Positions 32,272-41,173 are shown, counted from the stretch's first letter. The stretch is 64,000 bases of DNA from Microcaldota archaeon (GCA_027317945.1 DAHVQB010000009.1:1-64000), one strand, 5' to 3'. A program made the numbers and translations. The notes: generated by a model not told the origin, from the letters alone.

Positions 32272-34677
32272 ATGAAGGGCAGCACTAGGAAGAAAATAAT
32301 AATAGTCATCGTGTTGCTAGTCGCGCTGATTGGCGGATTCGCATTATACATAAATACTGCATTATCGGCATTCAATTCCGTCAACTCCGCCCCTTCGGGC
32401 CCGCTTGCGGTTCCATCGCTGTCCGCCCATCTGGTGAACCAGAGTTTCCTTTCTGGTGCTTCTGGCTCAAAGCTGATACCATATGCTCTTCTTAACCTGC
32501 AGTCATTCAACACGTCTACCGTAAACGTGTATGCAAGCATACTGCAGCGCCCAACTCCGCAGAACATATACATATTCAACACGACTAACGAGTGCTATTC
32601 GTGCGGCAACGTGTCACAGGCTACTAGCGCCATAGTGGAGGGCCTATTGAGGTATGGGGCCATAAAATACGCAGGCGCAGTCTCCTTCGTATCCGCTTCC
32701 GAGCTGCAGGACATATCCAGCAATTCGGTGCTTATAGTTCTGAATGGCTATATACCGCAGGCTTTCCTGGCCCCTTATAACGGCACGCATAACACAACCA
32801 TGGAGTACCTTCTGCGCAAGGGAACCAGCATAATATACGTTGGCGCGGACTTCTCCCACATGCTTCAACAGGGCTCAATAATAGTGCCGTCCGGTACGTT
32901 GCCCGACTTTCTCCAGTCCGTGTTTTTCAACTCAAGCAGCGTTAACGCCAGCACGTACGGCATATTCGGCAATTTCTCTTTCGACAAGCCCACATTCGCC
33001 ATTTCAGCAAGCCATTTCTATGGCCCCATAAGTTACATAAACACGATGGGCGGATCTCTAATCGCATTCTCAAACTACGGGAATTCATGGGAGAACTCGA
33101 CTTATGAGGGAAGGGACATAGCCAAGGCGATAGCCACGCTGTTCTGGATACCTACATTAGCATCCGGCAGCGGGTCATATAGCATAAGCAACTTCAAGAA
33201 TTTCAGCGGAAGGGTAGGCGTAATAATGAACATGAGCGGGCTGCAGTACAACAACGCAACTGCCGCTTTGCTAAGCAGGTACTACGGCCATATAATACTG
33301 TATACCAACAGCAGCTTCAATGCTACCGCACCTGACAGCGCATACGGCTCTGTCGACTATGTTCCGTATTCCAGCTTCAACGGATCGATAGCGACGCCTA
33401 GCTACATAATCCCGGGTCAGCTTACTCCATTCAACATAGAGATATACACGCATTCGTCCACGCCTGTTTCATTGCTGCCGCACCTCCAGATATACGACCA
33501 AAATATGTCAGAAGTAGAAGGCATAGCGCTTCCTTCAATACCAGAGGCACAGGGCAACTTCTCATTCGTGAAATACCTGCAGCTATCGCTGCCTGCAGGG
33601 AAATACATAGTGGCATTAGACAACTTCTCAAACGCGCCTTATGCATATGGCTTTTTCAACGTTAACGTGTCAATCGTGCTTCAAAACACGAACTTCTCAT
33701 CTGGGCGATTCACTTTTCTGGCAACGTCGGCAGGCCAGCCGCTTACAGGGATAAACTACTCAATATCATTATACAATCCACATGCAAAGTATGCATATCC
33801 GACTGAGAACGGCACCCTGCAGAACGGCATGATGGTATACACGCTGCAGAGCGGGCTGGCCACCCCATACTACACGTCAAATTTCACCGTTAACATACTG
33901 TCCACAAACTTCAAGTTTTTCAGATACAACCCGCCTCCCGTAATACCGATAACGACGCAGGACATAGAGATAGTGGTGGTGCTTGCAGTGCTTGGCCTTA
34001 TGGTCGTCTTTGTCAGGGCGCCAAACAGGGATGAGTTTTACATAGACGTGCCGCACATGCCGCCAAAGAACAAAACCCAGGTGAAGGTGAAGGCCGCAGA
34101 GATAGTGGGTATATTCGACAAGCTCAATCTCTATTACCACTGGAACCATATGCCACTGTCTAAGGGCGAGATAAAGCTGGGCATGTCCAAGTACATGAAC
34201 TTTATGGGAATGCCTCTCAACTTGACATTCAATAACATAGACAGGATACTAGATGCGCTGGTGGAGTCGGGCAAATTGGTCACGATAGACGGCCTCTATG
34301 CGCCCCAGTCGTGGGTCGGCGTAGGTCAGCACGACATCTCATACCTAGCTACCTTCAAGAAACTCAGGGTGTTCTTCGTATCTCACGGCTATGTGTTCAC
34401 TGACATGGGCGCAAGCAATGTCGCTGACATAGTGGCCACGCAACACGGGGAGCATGCTTACATAGTGATATACTCGAAGACAAGCAGGTTCGCTAACATG
34501 CCGATTTTCCAGAATGCAAAGACATATCTTGCATTCATAAATTCCGAGAGCATGTATGAATTCAAGGATAATCTTTACAACGCAACGACCAATGAGGCCG
34601 AAATGCTAAAATTATACATAGCGTCTGGCGAGGTGGAGCTCATCGATGCGGACAACCAGCAGCCAATACTGACGTGA
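32272..34677 (+). CDS. Large sequon-rich surface protein with cytoplasmic C-terminal domain
   Basis: An 801-residue protein. An N-terminal basic patch and membrane helix (about residues 8-28) precede an extracellular region of about 540 residues with at least 20 N-x-S/T sequons, then a second helix (about 563-582, IEIVVVLAVLGLMVVFV) and a 215-residue cytoplasmic part. The latter contains a winged-helix-like segment (about 605-680) and a final alpha/beta domain (LRVFFVSHGYVFTDMG, then AYIVIYSK) faintly like the core of a restriction-endonuclease fold with its acidic residues lost. It could sense or bind outside and signal to the apparatus inside. ATG 32272 has GGTG upstream. Confidence 0.5.
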   Translation: MKGSTRKKIIIVIVLLVALIGGFALYINTALSAFNSVNSAPSGPLAVPSLSAHLVNQSFLSGASGSKLIPYALLNLQSFNTSTVNVYASILQRPTPQNIYIFNTTNECYSCGNVSQATSAIVEGLLRYGAIKYAGAVSFVSASELQDISSNSVLIVLNGYIPQAFLAPYNGTHNTTMEYLLRKGTSIIYVGADFSHMLQQGSIIVPSGTLPDFLQSVFFNSSSVNASTYGIFGNFSFDKPTFAISASHFYGPISYINTMGGSLIAFSNYGNSWENSTYEGRDIAKAIATLFWIPTLASGSGSYSISNFKNFSGRVGVIMNMSGLQYNNATAALLSRYYGHIILYTNSSFNATAPDSAYGSVDYVPYSSFNGSIATPSYIIPGQLTPFNIEIYTHSSTPVSLLPHLQIYDQNMSEVEGIALPSIPEAQGNFSFVKYLQLSLPAGKYIVALDNFSNAPYAYGFFNVNVSIVLQNTNFSSGRFTFLATSAGQPLTGINYSISLYNPHAKYAYPTENGTLQNGMMVYTLQSGLATPYYTSNFTVNILSTNFKFFRYNPPPVIPITTQDIEIVVVLAVLGLMVVFVRAPNRDEFYIDVPHMPPKNKTQVKVKAAEIVGIFDKLNLYYHWNHMPLSKGEIKLGMSKYMNFMGMPLNLTFNNIDRILDALVESGKLVTIDGLYAPQSWVGVGQHDISYLATFKKLRVFFVSHGYVFTDMGASNVADIVATQHGEHAYIVIYSKTSRFANMPIFQNAKTYLAFINSESMYEFKDNLYNATTNEAEMLKLYIASGEVELIDADNQQPILT

Positions 34678-34686
34678 TGTACGCGC

Positions 34687-36324
34687 TTACTCCTGTTCTT
34701 CTGCTTCCTCTCCATCGTCTGGTGCATTTTCCGCCGTTACTTCACCATCCTCATCCTCACCCTGTATCATGGCTTTCGGATAGTGCTTCGTGACAAGCTT
34801 GGCCAGGCTCTTGTCTATCCTTGCCTTGTCTTCGCCCGTAAGGTCTGCCAGGTCCTTGGCCAGTTGTTCAGTGTACCTAGTTATGGTCTTGTACTTGTTA
34901 GTCTCATGATTTATATGCATCTTACCGCTTATGTAGCGCTGCACGCCCCTCGCCGCTTCCATTATGGCTAGCTTTATCTCATCGATTATCTCATCCTCTT
35001 GCGAGATCGCTTCCTTCCCGACTCCTGAGTATGGGATGTAAACCGAAGAGACGTTTATGAAAACGCTTATGGGCTGATTTTCTATATCTATGTTGTACCT
35101 CTTCCAGTCGACCGTCTTTGCGGCTGCGGTTATTGCACATGTCCCGCTGTCAAACAATAACGGAACGCGGTTCGCGAATCTGAGTATGTTGCCCTCATAG
35201 CCTTCACTGGTCTTCTTGCCTGCATTTCCTCCATAAGCCACCGCTGCCTCAACTATGAACGGGACTCCGCCCCTGAATACCCTCGGCTTCCTCTCAACGA
35301 CGTTCATGAATTCGGGGTTCAATATGTTCTTTATCGCTACTTTGACTTGCTCTTCCCCTATCGGAATAACTGATGTGGCATCAGGAGAGATCCATTTAAC
35401 CTGCTTGAATGCCTTGACCAGCGCCTCTGCGTCAGCCCAGCTTATATCCTTGGGTGCCTTTGATAAGTCGACGTCCTTCGCTATCCCTCCTATCTCGTTT
35501 GCTTTATCCTGCGAAAACCTGGAAAATGTGTCCACCAAAAACGATGACAGCTTCCTACTGTCGCTAACCTGTGCGAAGTCTATCAGGTCGTTTACAGTTA
35601 AGCCTAGCGGATGCGGCTTTATCGGCTTGGGCCTTAGCGGCATGGTATCTATGGCCCTCAGGAATGCGAACTCCTGGCCTGAAGGATCCACCAACTTTAT
35701 CTGCGCGTGAGGATTAGAAAGGGCCGTCCTCCTAAGGTACTCATAAATGCCATGATCGCTGTTCTCATATTTCACGTCTGCGAACTCCCCCTCAACCATA
35801 AGCCCCCTCCGTGCGCCATCAACTTCTTTGTACTCCGATATTACTGGCTTGTTGTGTACAGTGTCAAGCGATACATTGCAGGAGTAGCCATTCCCGGTTC
35901 CGGTGGCAGAGACCGCTTTTATGGGCTTGCCGGTGGTTATCTGCGAAAAAAGCGTACATCCGGAAGCGCCTATGCCCTGCTGACCGCGCTGCTGCATGTA
36001 TCTGTGGAACTTTGTCCCTGCCAATATAGTGGCAAGCACCTTTCCTATGTAATTTTTCGGTATGCCCGGCCCATTGTCACCTACGCTAAGCCTATACTTG
36101 TTCTCATCAGTTCCCTCTACTTTGACCATTATATCCGGAAGGATTCCGGCTTCCTCGCATGCGTCGAGCGAGTTTGTCACGTATTCGTGCACTATGGTGA
36201 CTAACGACCTCGTCATTCCTGAGTAGCCAAGCATTTGCCTGTTCTTCTTGAAGAATTCGGCTACGGAATGCTGCTTAAACTCCTTGAAAATCTCCTCAGC
36301 TTTTAGTTCCACCACATGAATCAC
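34687..36324 (-). CDS. top6B: DNA topoisomerase VI subunit B
   Basis: Topo VI relaxes and decatenates DNA by double-strand passage; subunit B is the ATPase. GHKL motifs: HEYVTNSLDACEE (N box, about residues 46-58), DNGPGIP (G1, about 78-84) and QQGIGASGCTLFS (G2, about 114-126), with the transducer domain and switch Lys region later. The C terminus is highly acidic. It is 545 residues, normal. It starts 1 base after dim2 ends on the same strand, the conserved dim2-top6B order. top6A is not in the window. Confidence 0.96.
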   Translation of the reverse strand: MIHVVELKAEEIFKEFKQHSVAEFFKKNRQMLGYSGMTRSLVTIVHEYVTNSLDACEEAGILPDIMVKVEGTDENKYRLSVGDNGPGIPKNYIGKVLATILAGTKFHRYMQQRGQQGIGASGCTLFSQITTGKPIKAVSATGTGNGYSCNVSLDTVHNKPVISEYKEVDGARRGLMVEGEFADVKYENSDHGIYEYLRRTALSNPHAQIKLVDPSGQEFAFLRAIDTMPLRPKPIKPHPLGLTVNDLIDFAQVSDSRKLSSFLVDTFSRFSQDKANEIGGIAKDVDLSKAPKDISWADAEALVKAFKQVKWISPDATSVIPIGEEQVKVAIKNILNPEFMNVVERKPRVFRGGVPFIVEAAVAYGGNAGKKTSEGYEGNILRFANRVPLLFDSGTCAITAAAKTVDWKRYNIDIENQPISVFINVSSVYIPYSGVGKEAISQEDEIIDEIKLAIMEAARGVQRYISGKMHINHETNKYKTITRYTEQLAKDLADLTGEDKARIDKSLAKLVTKHYPKAMIQGEDEDGEVTAENAPDDGEEAEEQE

Positions 36325-36325
36325 C

Positions 36326-36847
36326 CTAGAAGCCCGGATTATGCAGCTCCTCCTTGTTCTTCCTATGCATAAATTCCATCTTATTATACGCGGTCTTGTG
36401 CGTCCTTCCCTCGATCAATGCATCAACTGCCGCCTCCGCCTCGGCTACTGCCTCATTGCTGCCTATGAAAGACACAGTATCTCCATAAACGCTAACCTTC
36501 GAGCCGGTTACCTGCTCCATGTACTTCTTGGTTCTGCCTTTTTCGCCTATTACCCTGGCCTTTATCTGCTTTATCCTCTTGCTGTTCCCGAAAGACTGCC
36601 TCAGGTCTATCGATGCGAAATAGGTCCCTTCCCCTAGCAGCTTCTCAGCATCTATCATATCAAAGCCCCGCCCATACGCGTATATCACGTTCTTTGCCAT
36701 GAATTCACCGTACGCGTCCCCTTCTATCACAACTACATCTTCATCTATCGAAATAGAGCACTTGCAAAGTTCCTCGACCCTCTTAATGGCTTTCGCGTCC
36801 TCATTGAGGCTCTTGGTGCGTTCTTTTGTGATATAGACTTGCTGCAT
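36326..36847 (-). CDS. dim2: KH-domain ribosome biogenesis protein Dim2/Pno1 homologue
   Basis: Archaeal Dim2 binds the 3' end of pre-16S rRNA and aids small-subunit maturation. The first KH-like module (about residues 15-75) ends in the family block YGRGFDMIDAEKLLG (about 57-71); the second KH module has IKARVIGEKGRTKKYMEQ (about 95-112), with the GxxG loop GEKG. It is 173 residues. A TATA box (gatataaaaacc, minus strand, about 36870-36882) lies about 28 bases before the ATG, so the transcript is nearly leaderless. Confidence 0.88.
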   Translation of the reverse strand: MQQVYITKERTKSLNEDAKAIKRVEELCKCSISIDEDVVVIEGDAYGEFMAKNVIYAYGRGFDMIDAEKLLGEGTYFASIDLRQSFGNSKRIKQIKARVIGEKGRTKKYMEQVTGSKVSVYGDTVSFIGSNEAVAEAEAAVDALIEGRTHKTAYNKMEFMHRKNKEELHNPGF

Positions 36848-36869
36848 TAAAACATCCTTAAAGGGTGAG

Positions 36870-36915
36870 GCATAGGTTTTTATATCTAATATAGCTATAA
36901 TTTACGACGTAAATT
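36870..36915 (-). promoter_or_regulatory. dim2 promoter with upstream 17-base inverted repeat
   Basis: On the minus strand the TATA box gatataaaaacc precedes dim2. Upstream of it lies a perfect inverted repeat AATTTACG-a-CGTAAATT (36899-36915). It could be a regulator site for dim2-top6B or for the divergent EF-1A gene. Confidence 0.4.
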
Positions 36916-37060
36916 AGCCAAAAAACCAAAGCAACATTAGTTTACTCTAAGAAAACATTTAAATTTGTTACGCGTGCAAATATCATCATAAATACACTGT
37001 TGGGTTTTCAAGGAAATGCTTTTTGATACAAAGCACCTAATTTGCGCTCTCAGTACCGCC

Positions 37061-37111
37061 AATACATATGTATTCGGCTGTAAATAAAACTTATGTTAAA
37101 AAATTGGTGAA
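37061..37111 (+). promoter_or_regulatory. EF-1A promoter, palindrome and RBS
   Basis: A perfect 14-base palindrome AATACATATGTATT (37061-37074) stands just before an AT-rich TATA-like gtaaataaaac (about 37080-37090); GGTGA lies 6 bases before ATG 37116. Confidence 0.45.
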
Positions 37112-37115
37112 TTAA

Positions 37116-38387
37116 ATGGCAGACAAACCACATATGAATTTGATTTTCATAGGGCACGTAGACCACGGCAAGTCAACAACCGTAGGCAGGCTCCTGTACG
37201 AGACCGGAGCCATAAGTGACAGGGATATGGACAGGTTCAAGGAGATTGCAAAGGAGGTAAACAGGCCGACATTCGAGTTCGCTTTCGTAATGGACTCTCT
37301 TAAAGAGGAGAGGGAGCGTGGCATAACCATAGACATAGCGCACAGAGACTTCCAGACGCAGAAGTTCTACTTCACTATAATAGACGCACCTGGTCACAGG
37401 GACTTCGTCAAGAACATGATTACGGGTGCAAGCCAGGCTGACGCAGCAGTGCTGGTAGTCAGCGGAAAAGAAGGCGTCATGGCACAGACGAGGGAGCACG
37501 CCATACTGGCCAGCGTACTTGGCATACCACAATTAATAGTGGGCATAAACAAGTTGGACGCAATAAACTATTCACAGGCTGATTTCGAGAAGGCCAAGAA
37601 GGCAGTTTACGATCTGCTAAAGACATTGGGCTTCAAGGTAGACACGATACCATTCATACCATACTCTGCGCTGGACGGCACTAACGTAGCCAAGAAGTCA
37701 GACAAGACCGCTTGGTACACTGGTCCGACATTGCTCGAGTCTCTTGACGCTTTGAAGGTGCCGAACAAGCCGCTAGATAAGGCGCTGAGGCTGCCTGTCC
37801 AGGACGTATTCAGCATATCAGGATTCGGTACAGTGCCGGTTGGCAGGGTTGAGACCGGGGTCATGAAGGTCGGCGATTCTGTAATAATAATGCCTGGCGG
37901 CGTTAAGACCGAAGTGAAGAGCATAGAAATGCACCACCAGCAATTGCAGAAGGCTGAGCCTGGTGACAACGTAGGGTTCAACATAAAAGGCGTAGAGAAG
38001 AAGGACATAAAGCGTGGAGACGTAGTCGGTCCTTCCAGCAATCCGCCTACAGTGGCAGCCGAGTTCACCGCACAGGTGATAGTACTGCACCACCAGAACG
38101 TGATTGCAAAGGGTTACACCCCTGTGTTTCACATACACACCGCGCAGATAGCATGCACATTCTCGGAGTTGCTTGAGAAGAAGGATCCAAAGACCGGTCA
38201 GACGCTTGAGAAGAATCCGGAGACGCTGAAGACTGGCGATGTGGCAATAGTGAAGATAAAGCCCACGAAGCCGATAGCACTAGAAAAGTACAGCGACTTC
38301 CCGCAGCTTGGCAGGTTCGCCATAAGGGACATGGGAGAGACGATAGGTGCAGGCATAATATTGGATGTTGTGCCCAGAACTCTCTAA
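37116..38387 (+). CDS. tuf: Translation elongation factor 1-alpha (aEF-1A)
   Basis: This GTPase delivers aminoacyl-tRNA to the ribosome. Motifs: GHVDHGKST (G1, about residues 11-19), [10 protein letters not shown] (switch), [11 protein letters not shown] (G3, about 90-100), NKLDA (G4) and domains 2 and 3 with [13 protein letters not shown] and [15 protein letters not shown]. It is 423 residues, the normal length. rpsJ (uS10) follows 11 bases downstream, the conserved archaeal tuf-rpsJ pair. Confidence 0.98.
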   Translation: MADKPHMNLIFIGHVDHGKSTTVGRLLYETGAISDRDMDRFKEIAKEVNRPTFEFAFVMDSLKEERERGITIDIAHRDFQTQKFYFTIIDAPGHRDFVKNMITGASQADAAVLVVSGKEGVMAQTREHAILASVLGIPQLIVGINKLDAINYSQADFEKAKKAVYDLLKTLGFKVDTIPFIPYSALDGTNVAKKSDKTAWYTGPTLLESLDALKVPNKPLDKALRLPVQDVFSISGFGTVPVGRVETGVMKVGDSVIIMPGGVKTEVKSIEMHHQQLQKAEPGDNVGFNIKGVEKKDIKRGDVVGPSSNPPTVAAEFTAQVIVLHHQNVIAKGYTPVFHIHTAQIACTFSELLEKKDPKTGQTLEKNPETLKTGDVAIVKIKPTKPIALEKYSDFPQLGRFAIRDMGETIGAGIILDVVPRTL

Positions 38388-38398
38388 AGATGGTTTGA

Positions 38399-38704
38399 AT
38401 GAGCATAGCTGTAATAAAACTGGTCAGCACAAAGAAAGACGATGTCAATTCCATAGCTAGCCAGATAAAGACTATAGCTAACTCCATGAACGTCAAGTGC
38501 AATGGCCCTGTGCCTCTGCCTACTCATACGTTGTCCCAGACCGTAAGGAAGACACCTTGCGGCGACGGGAGCCACACATATGAACGGTGGGAGCTCAGGT
38601 TCCATAAGAGGCTTATACAAATAGATGTCAGCGAACAGGCGCTGCGCCAGATAATGAGGATACCAGTGCCTGACACGGTCCAGATAGAGATAAGCCTTAG
38701 CTAA
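38399..38704 (+). CDS. rpsJ: Small-subunit ribosomal protein uS10
   Basis: uS10 is part of the 30S head. The protein (101 residues) shows GPVPLPTH (about residues 36-43) and SHTYERWELRFHKRLI, followed by PDTVQIEISL, the typical archaeal end. It is co-transcribed with EF-1A. A T-rich stretch follows (38710-38744) that would act as an archaeal terminator. Confidence 0.96.
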   Translation: MSIAVIKLVSTKKDDVNSIASQIKTIANSMNVKCNGPVPLPTHTLSQTVRKTPCGDGSHTYERWELRFHKRLIQIDVSEQALRQIMRIPVPDTVQIEISLS

Positions 38705-38707
38705 TCC

Positions 38708-38744
38708 TGATTTTTCTTTTTAATTCAATCTTCTTCTTTTATTT
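38708..38744 (+). terminator. T-rich terminator after tuf-rpsJ
   Basis: Several runs of T (tttttctttttaa, then cttcttttattt) follow the uS10 stop without a GC-rich stem, the usual form of an archaeal intrinsic terminator. It abuts the short repeat at 38741. Confidence 0.55.
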
Positions 38745-38796
38745 AACAAAGTGAGCGGGAAATCCCACACCATTCATGGGTGGGAGGATGTCACAA
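38741..38796 (+). repeat. Stand-alone IS200/IS605 right-end-like element, copy A
   Basis: A 56-base block identical at 53 positions to 54278-54333. It begins ATTTAACAAAGTGAG, has a small stem GGG-aaat-CCC, and then the hairpin CCCAC-a-CCA-TTCA-TGG-GTGGG followed by AGGATGTCAC. The second half matches the right end after tnpB at window position 111. No transposase is attached. An ATG inside it opens only a 26-codon ORF. Confidence 0.6.
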
Positions 38797-38846
38797 GTCA
38801 AAAAAGCTGCAAAGAAAATGAGATGTGCAAGTGGGCTGTACGCTTC

Positions 38847-39521
38847 TCAGACCTTTGGTATCGCATAGCCTCCTTTGTTCTTGACTTCCTTGTTTTTATC
38901 AACATGTTGGACATCTGGACGCGATTGCGAATGTTGTTCGGGTGCTTTTTCCACCGGATTTGGCTGCACTGCTGGACCTACAGGGGCGGCAGCATGCACC
39001 TGGGGCGCAGGGGTCGAAGCCTTGGTGTTTTGAGGGGCCTGCATAGCGGTACTCTGAGCGATTGGTGCTTCTATCGGTGGTGCTTCAGGGGCCATGCTTT
39101 CCCATGCCTGTGTCTGGAACTTCCTGCGTCTTGGCCTGTACATGAACGCATTCCCCCACTGATCCTTGGATTTCATGCGTGTTGGCCTTATCTTAGTGAA
39201 TCGCGTCAATCCAAAAGCATCTTTATCCGGCTCATCTGTCATCATGGGCCCTTGTTTTGGGTAATAGTCAGGCTCCGCCTGGGTTTCTATTATATCTATG
39301 CACGAAACGGGGCACTCTTCGGGGCATATCTGGCAGCCTATGCACTTATTTACTTGAATAGGATACTCAGTCATATCGCTGCTAAGGTCTGCTTTGCCCT
39401 CATCGTCTTCCACATTATTGTGCCTTGGCCTTGTGAAGTCAAGCGCATTGACAGGGCACGAGTCACCACATATGCCACATTGTATGCATAGCTCCTTATC
39501 AAATGTGAATTTGAAGGACAT
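38847..39521 (-). CDS. Two-cluster ferredoxin with Pro-rich tail
   Basis: Two [4Fe-4S] motifs lie in the first 80 residues: CIQCGICGDSCPV (about 12-24) and CIGCQICPEECPV (about 60-72). They are separated by a charged insert of about 35 residues. The rest (about 100-224) is a low-complexity tail rich in Pro, Ala and Gln. It follows two duplicated membrane proteins on the same strand by 11 bases, so it may pass electrons to or from a membrane complex. The partner is unknown. The plus-strand ORF 38751-39491 is its shadow. Confidence 0.75.
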   Translation of the reverse strand: MSFKFTFDKELCIQCGICGDSCPVNALDFTRPRHNNVEDDEGKADLSSDMTEYPIQVNKCIGCQICPEECPVSCIDIIETQAEPDYYPKQGPMMTDEPDKDAFGLTRFTKIRPTRMKSKDQWGNAFMYRPRRRKFQTQAWESMAPEAPPIEAPIAQSTAMQAPQNTKASTPAPQVHAAAPVGPAVQPNPVEKAPEQHSQSRPDVQHVDKNKEVKNKGGYAIPKV

Positions 39522-39532
39522 CGAGCATCATC

Positions 39533-40372
39533 TTACATCGCAGGTGGTTTTGGCGCAGCGCTTCCTATCGTAGGCGAAGCGGCAGCGTGTTCAGCGGGCT
39601 GCGGTGCAGTAGCGGATGGCATCGCAGCTACCTTTGGTGTGGGGTTCGGCACGGTCTTCGGCTTTGCCCCGGTGGGGTTGAACGACCATTTTATGGCGTA
39701 TAAGCCCGCTATAACGAGCAATGCAAATGTTACGTAGAACGAATATATCTCGAGCGCTGGGTTGCTTACGGAGCTGAAGTAGGTATAGAAGAAGCCCCAC
39801 GGGTTGCTTGTGCTCATCGATACTGTGCCCGGCAGGGTTGACAACTGCACTGCACTTTCGGTAACCGCTATTGTGCCTATCATGTACAGCGCAGTTCCTG
39901 CAGCAAGCAGTGTTGTAACAAGCGTGTCATAGTGGCCATTTTCGTCCGTTTCCTTAACTAGTATGAGTACCAGTGCGAATGCATACAAGTCTATGCCAAG
40001 CGGCATGAATGGTACTGCTACCGGGTATACGAGCGCCGCGGACGGCAGGAACAACACGAATCCCAAGAACAGCACAAGGAACACAGTCAGGTCTCTCAAA
40101 AGTATGTATATGAGCCACCACAGATCTGCAGTAAGGCGAAGTGTGAATTTCTTAAGTATCCTGAGGAAGTAACCCCTTGCCAGCTGCAATGATATGGCCA
40201 GTACCATAAGTAGTAATATGACTACGGTTAGCGTTTCTTCAACGAAAACCGCCAAGCCTGCATCTATTGCTTTTGGTGCTATTATGGCAGCCGTGCTGTT
40301 GGTCAAGTTGTATATATGCGTAAGATTGGCCTGAGCCGCCTGCAACATCATCGGTAATAGTTCTAGCATCAT
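39533..40372 (-). CDS. Duplicated five-helix membrane protein, copy 1
   Basis: A 279-residue protein with about five membrane helices and a Pro/Ala-rich cytoplasmic tail. The core LARGYFLRILKKFTLRLTADLWWLIYILLRD (quoted in part: ARGYFLRIL, TADLWWL) is shared almost word for word with the next gene, including a stretch of over 30 identical bases. A later shared block is PLGIDLYAFALVL and IYSFYVTFALLVIAG. No family is recognised. Linkage with a ferredoxin hints at a membrane electron-transfer or anchoring role, but no haem or quinone motif is evident. Confidence 0.55.
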   Translation of the reverse strand: MMLELLPMMLQAAQANLTHIYNLTNSTAAIIAPKAIDAGLAVFVEETLTVVILLLMVLAISLQLARGYFLRILKKFTLRLTADLWWLIYILLRDLTVFLVLFLGFVLFLPSAALVYPVAVPFMPLGIDLYAFALVLILVKETDENGHYDTLVTTLLAAGTALYMIGTIAVTESAVQLSTLPGTVSMSTSNPWGFFYTYFSSVSNPALEIYSFYVTFALLVIAGLYAIKWSFNPTGAKPKTVPNPTPKVAAMPSATAPQPAEHAAASPTIGSAAPKPPAM

Positions 40373-40382
40373 TACACCTTCA

Positions 40383-41123
40383 CTACTTCATTTTGGGCTG
40401 CACTGCGCTTGCTGGGCCGGAACTTTTCTTCTTGCCTAGCAAGCCCATTATAGAGCTCATCGGAGTAAGGCCCCACTGGTCATACGACCATTTGACTGCC
40501 CTGCCTCCCGCAGCTGCCAATATTATGAGCGTTATATAGAATGAATATATGGCTATGGTCGGTGAGTTCAGCGAATCAAAGTATGTATACATGAAGCCCC
40601 AGAAGTTGCTTGGGCTTGTGGATACAGTAGGCACGCTGATGCCCGTTATCTGCGCTGGATTATACGTTACGAATATGGTCCCGAAGAGAATCAACGCAGT
40701 GCCTATAGCTATGAAAACCGTAAGGAGCGCGTTTGCTTTTGCGTCCTCGTGCGTGTCCTTGAGCAACAGAAGCACTAGGGCGAACGTGAAGAAGTCTATA
40801 CCCAGCGGCTGGAATGGCATCGCCACGGCATAATCCTGGAATGTGCCTGGCCAGAATAATGTTATGCCAAGGAATAGCACAAGGAATATGCCGGCGTCTC
40901 TTAGCAGGATGGCTACTAGCCACCATACGTCTGCGGCCAACCTCAATGTGAACTTCCTAAGTATCCTGAGGAAGTAACCCCTTGCCAGCTGCATAGACAG
41001 TGCCAATATCGCCAAAAGCGATATCAGCAGCGTTATTATCTGCTCTACAAGTACCGAGCCAGCAGACACCCAGTTAGTAGCTGGTGTAGACAGCTGGAAA
41101 ATCAATCCAAAGTCAGATAACAC
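40383..41123 (-). CDS. Duplicated five-helix membrane protein, copy 2
   Basis: A 246-residue paralogue of copy 1, with ARGYFLRILRKFTLRLAAD, WWLVAILLRDAG, PLGIDFFTFALVLLLLKDT and WGFMYTYFDSLNSPTIAIYSFYITL. The tail is shorter. The start is GTG 41123; a TATA-like gtattttaag (minus strand, about 41150) places transcription start within a few bases, so the mRNA is nearly leaderless. It is the first gene of a three-gene unit with copy 1 and the ferredoxin. The function is unknown. Confidence 0.55.
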   Translation of the reverse strand: MLSDFGLIFQLSTPATNWVSAGSVLVEQIITLLISLLAILALSMQLARGYFLRILRKFTLRLAADVWWLVAILLRDAGIFLVLFLGITLFWPGTFQDYAVAMPFQPLGIDFFTFALVLLLLKDTHEDAKANALLTVFIAIGTALILFGTIFVTYNPAQITGISVPTVSTSPSNFWGFMYTYFDSLNSPTIAIYSFYITLIILAAAGGRAVKWSYDQWGLTPMSSIMGLLGKKKSSGPASAVQPKMK

Positions 41124-41173
41124 TAACTCAACCCACAGCTTAGGTGCAGCTTAAAATACTGCATCGAAAAGAC

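Noticed and set aside
38788-38868. 26-codon ORF beginning at the ATG inside repeat copy A
   Set aside because: It runs into the 3' end of the ferredoxin gene on the other strand and has no sign of conservation; it only shows that the repeat carries an ATG.
38751-39491. 246-residue plus-strand ORF starting in the repeat
   Set aside because: It is antisense to the ferredoxin, whose two Cys motifs make the minus strand the coding one.
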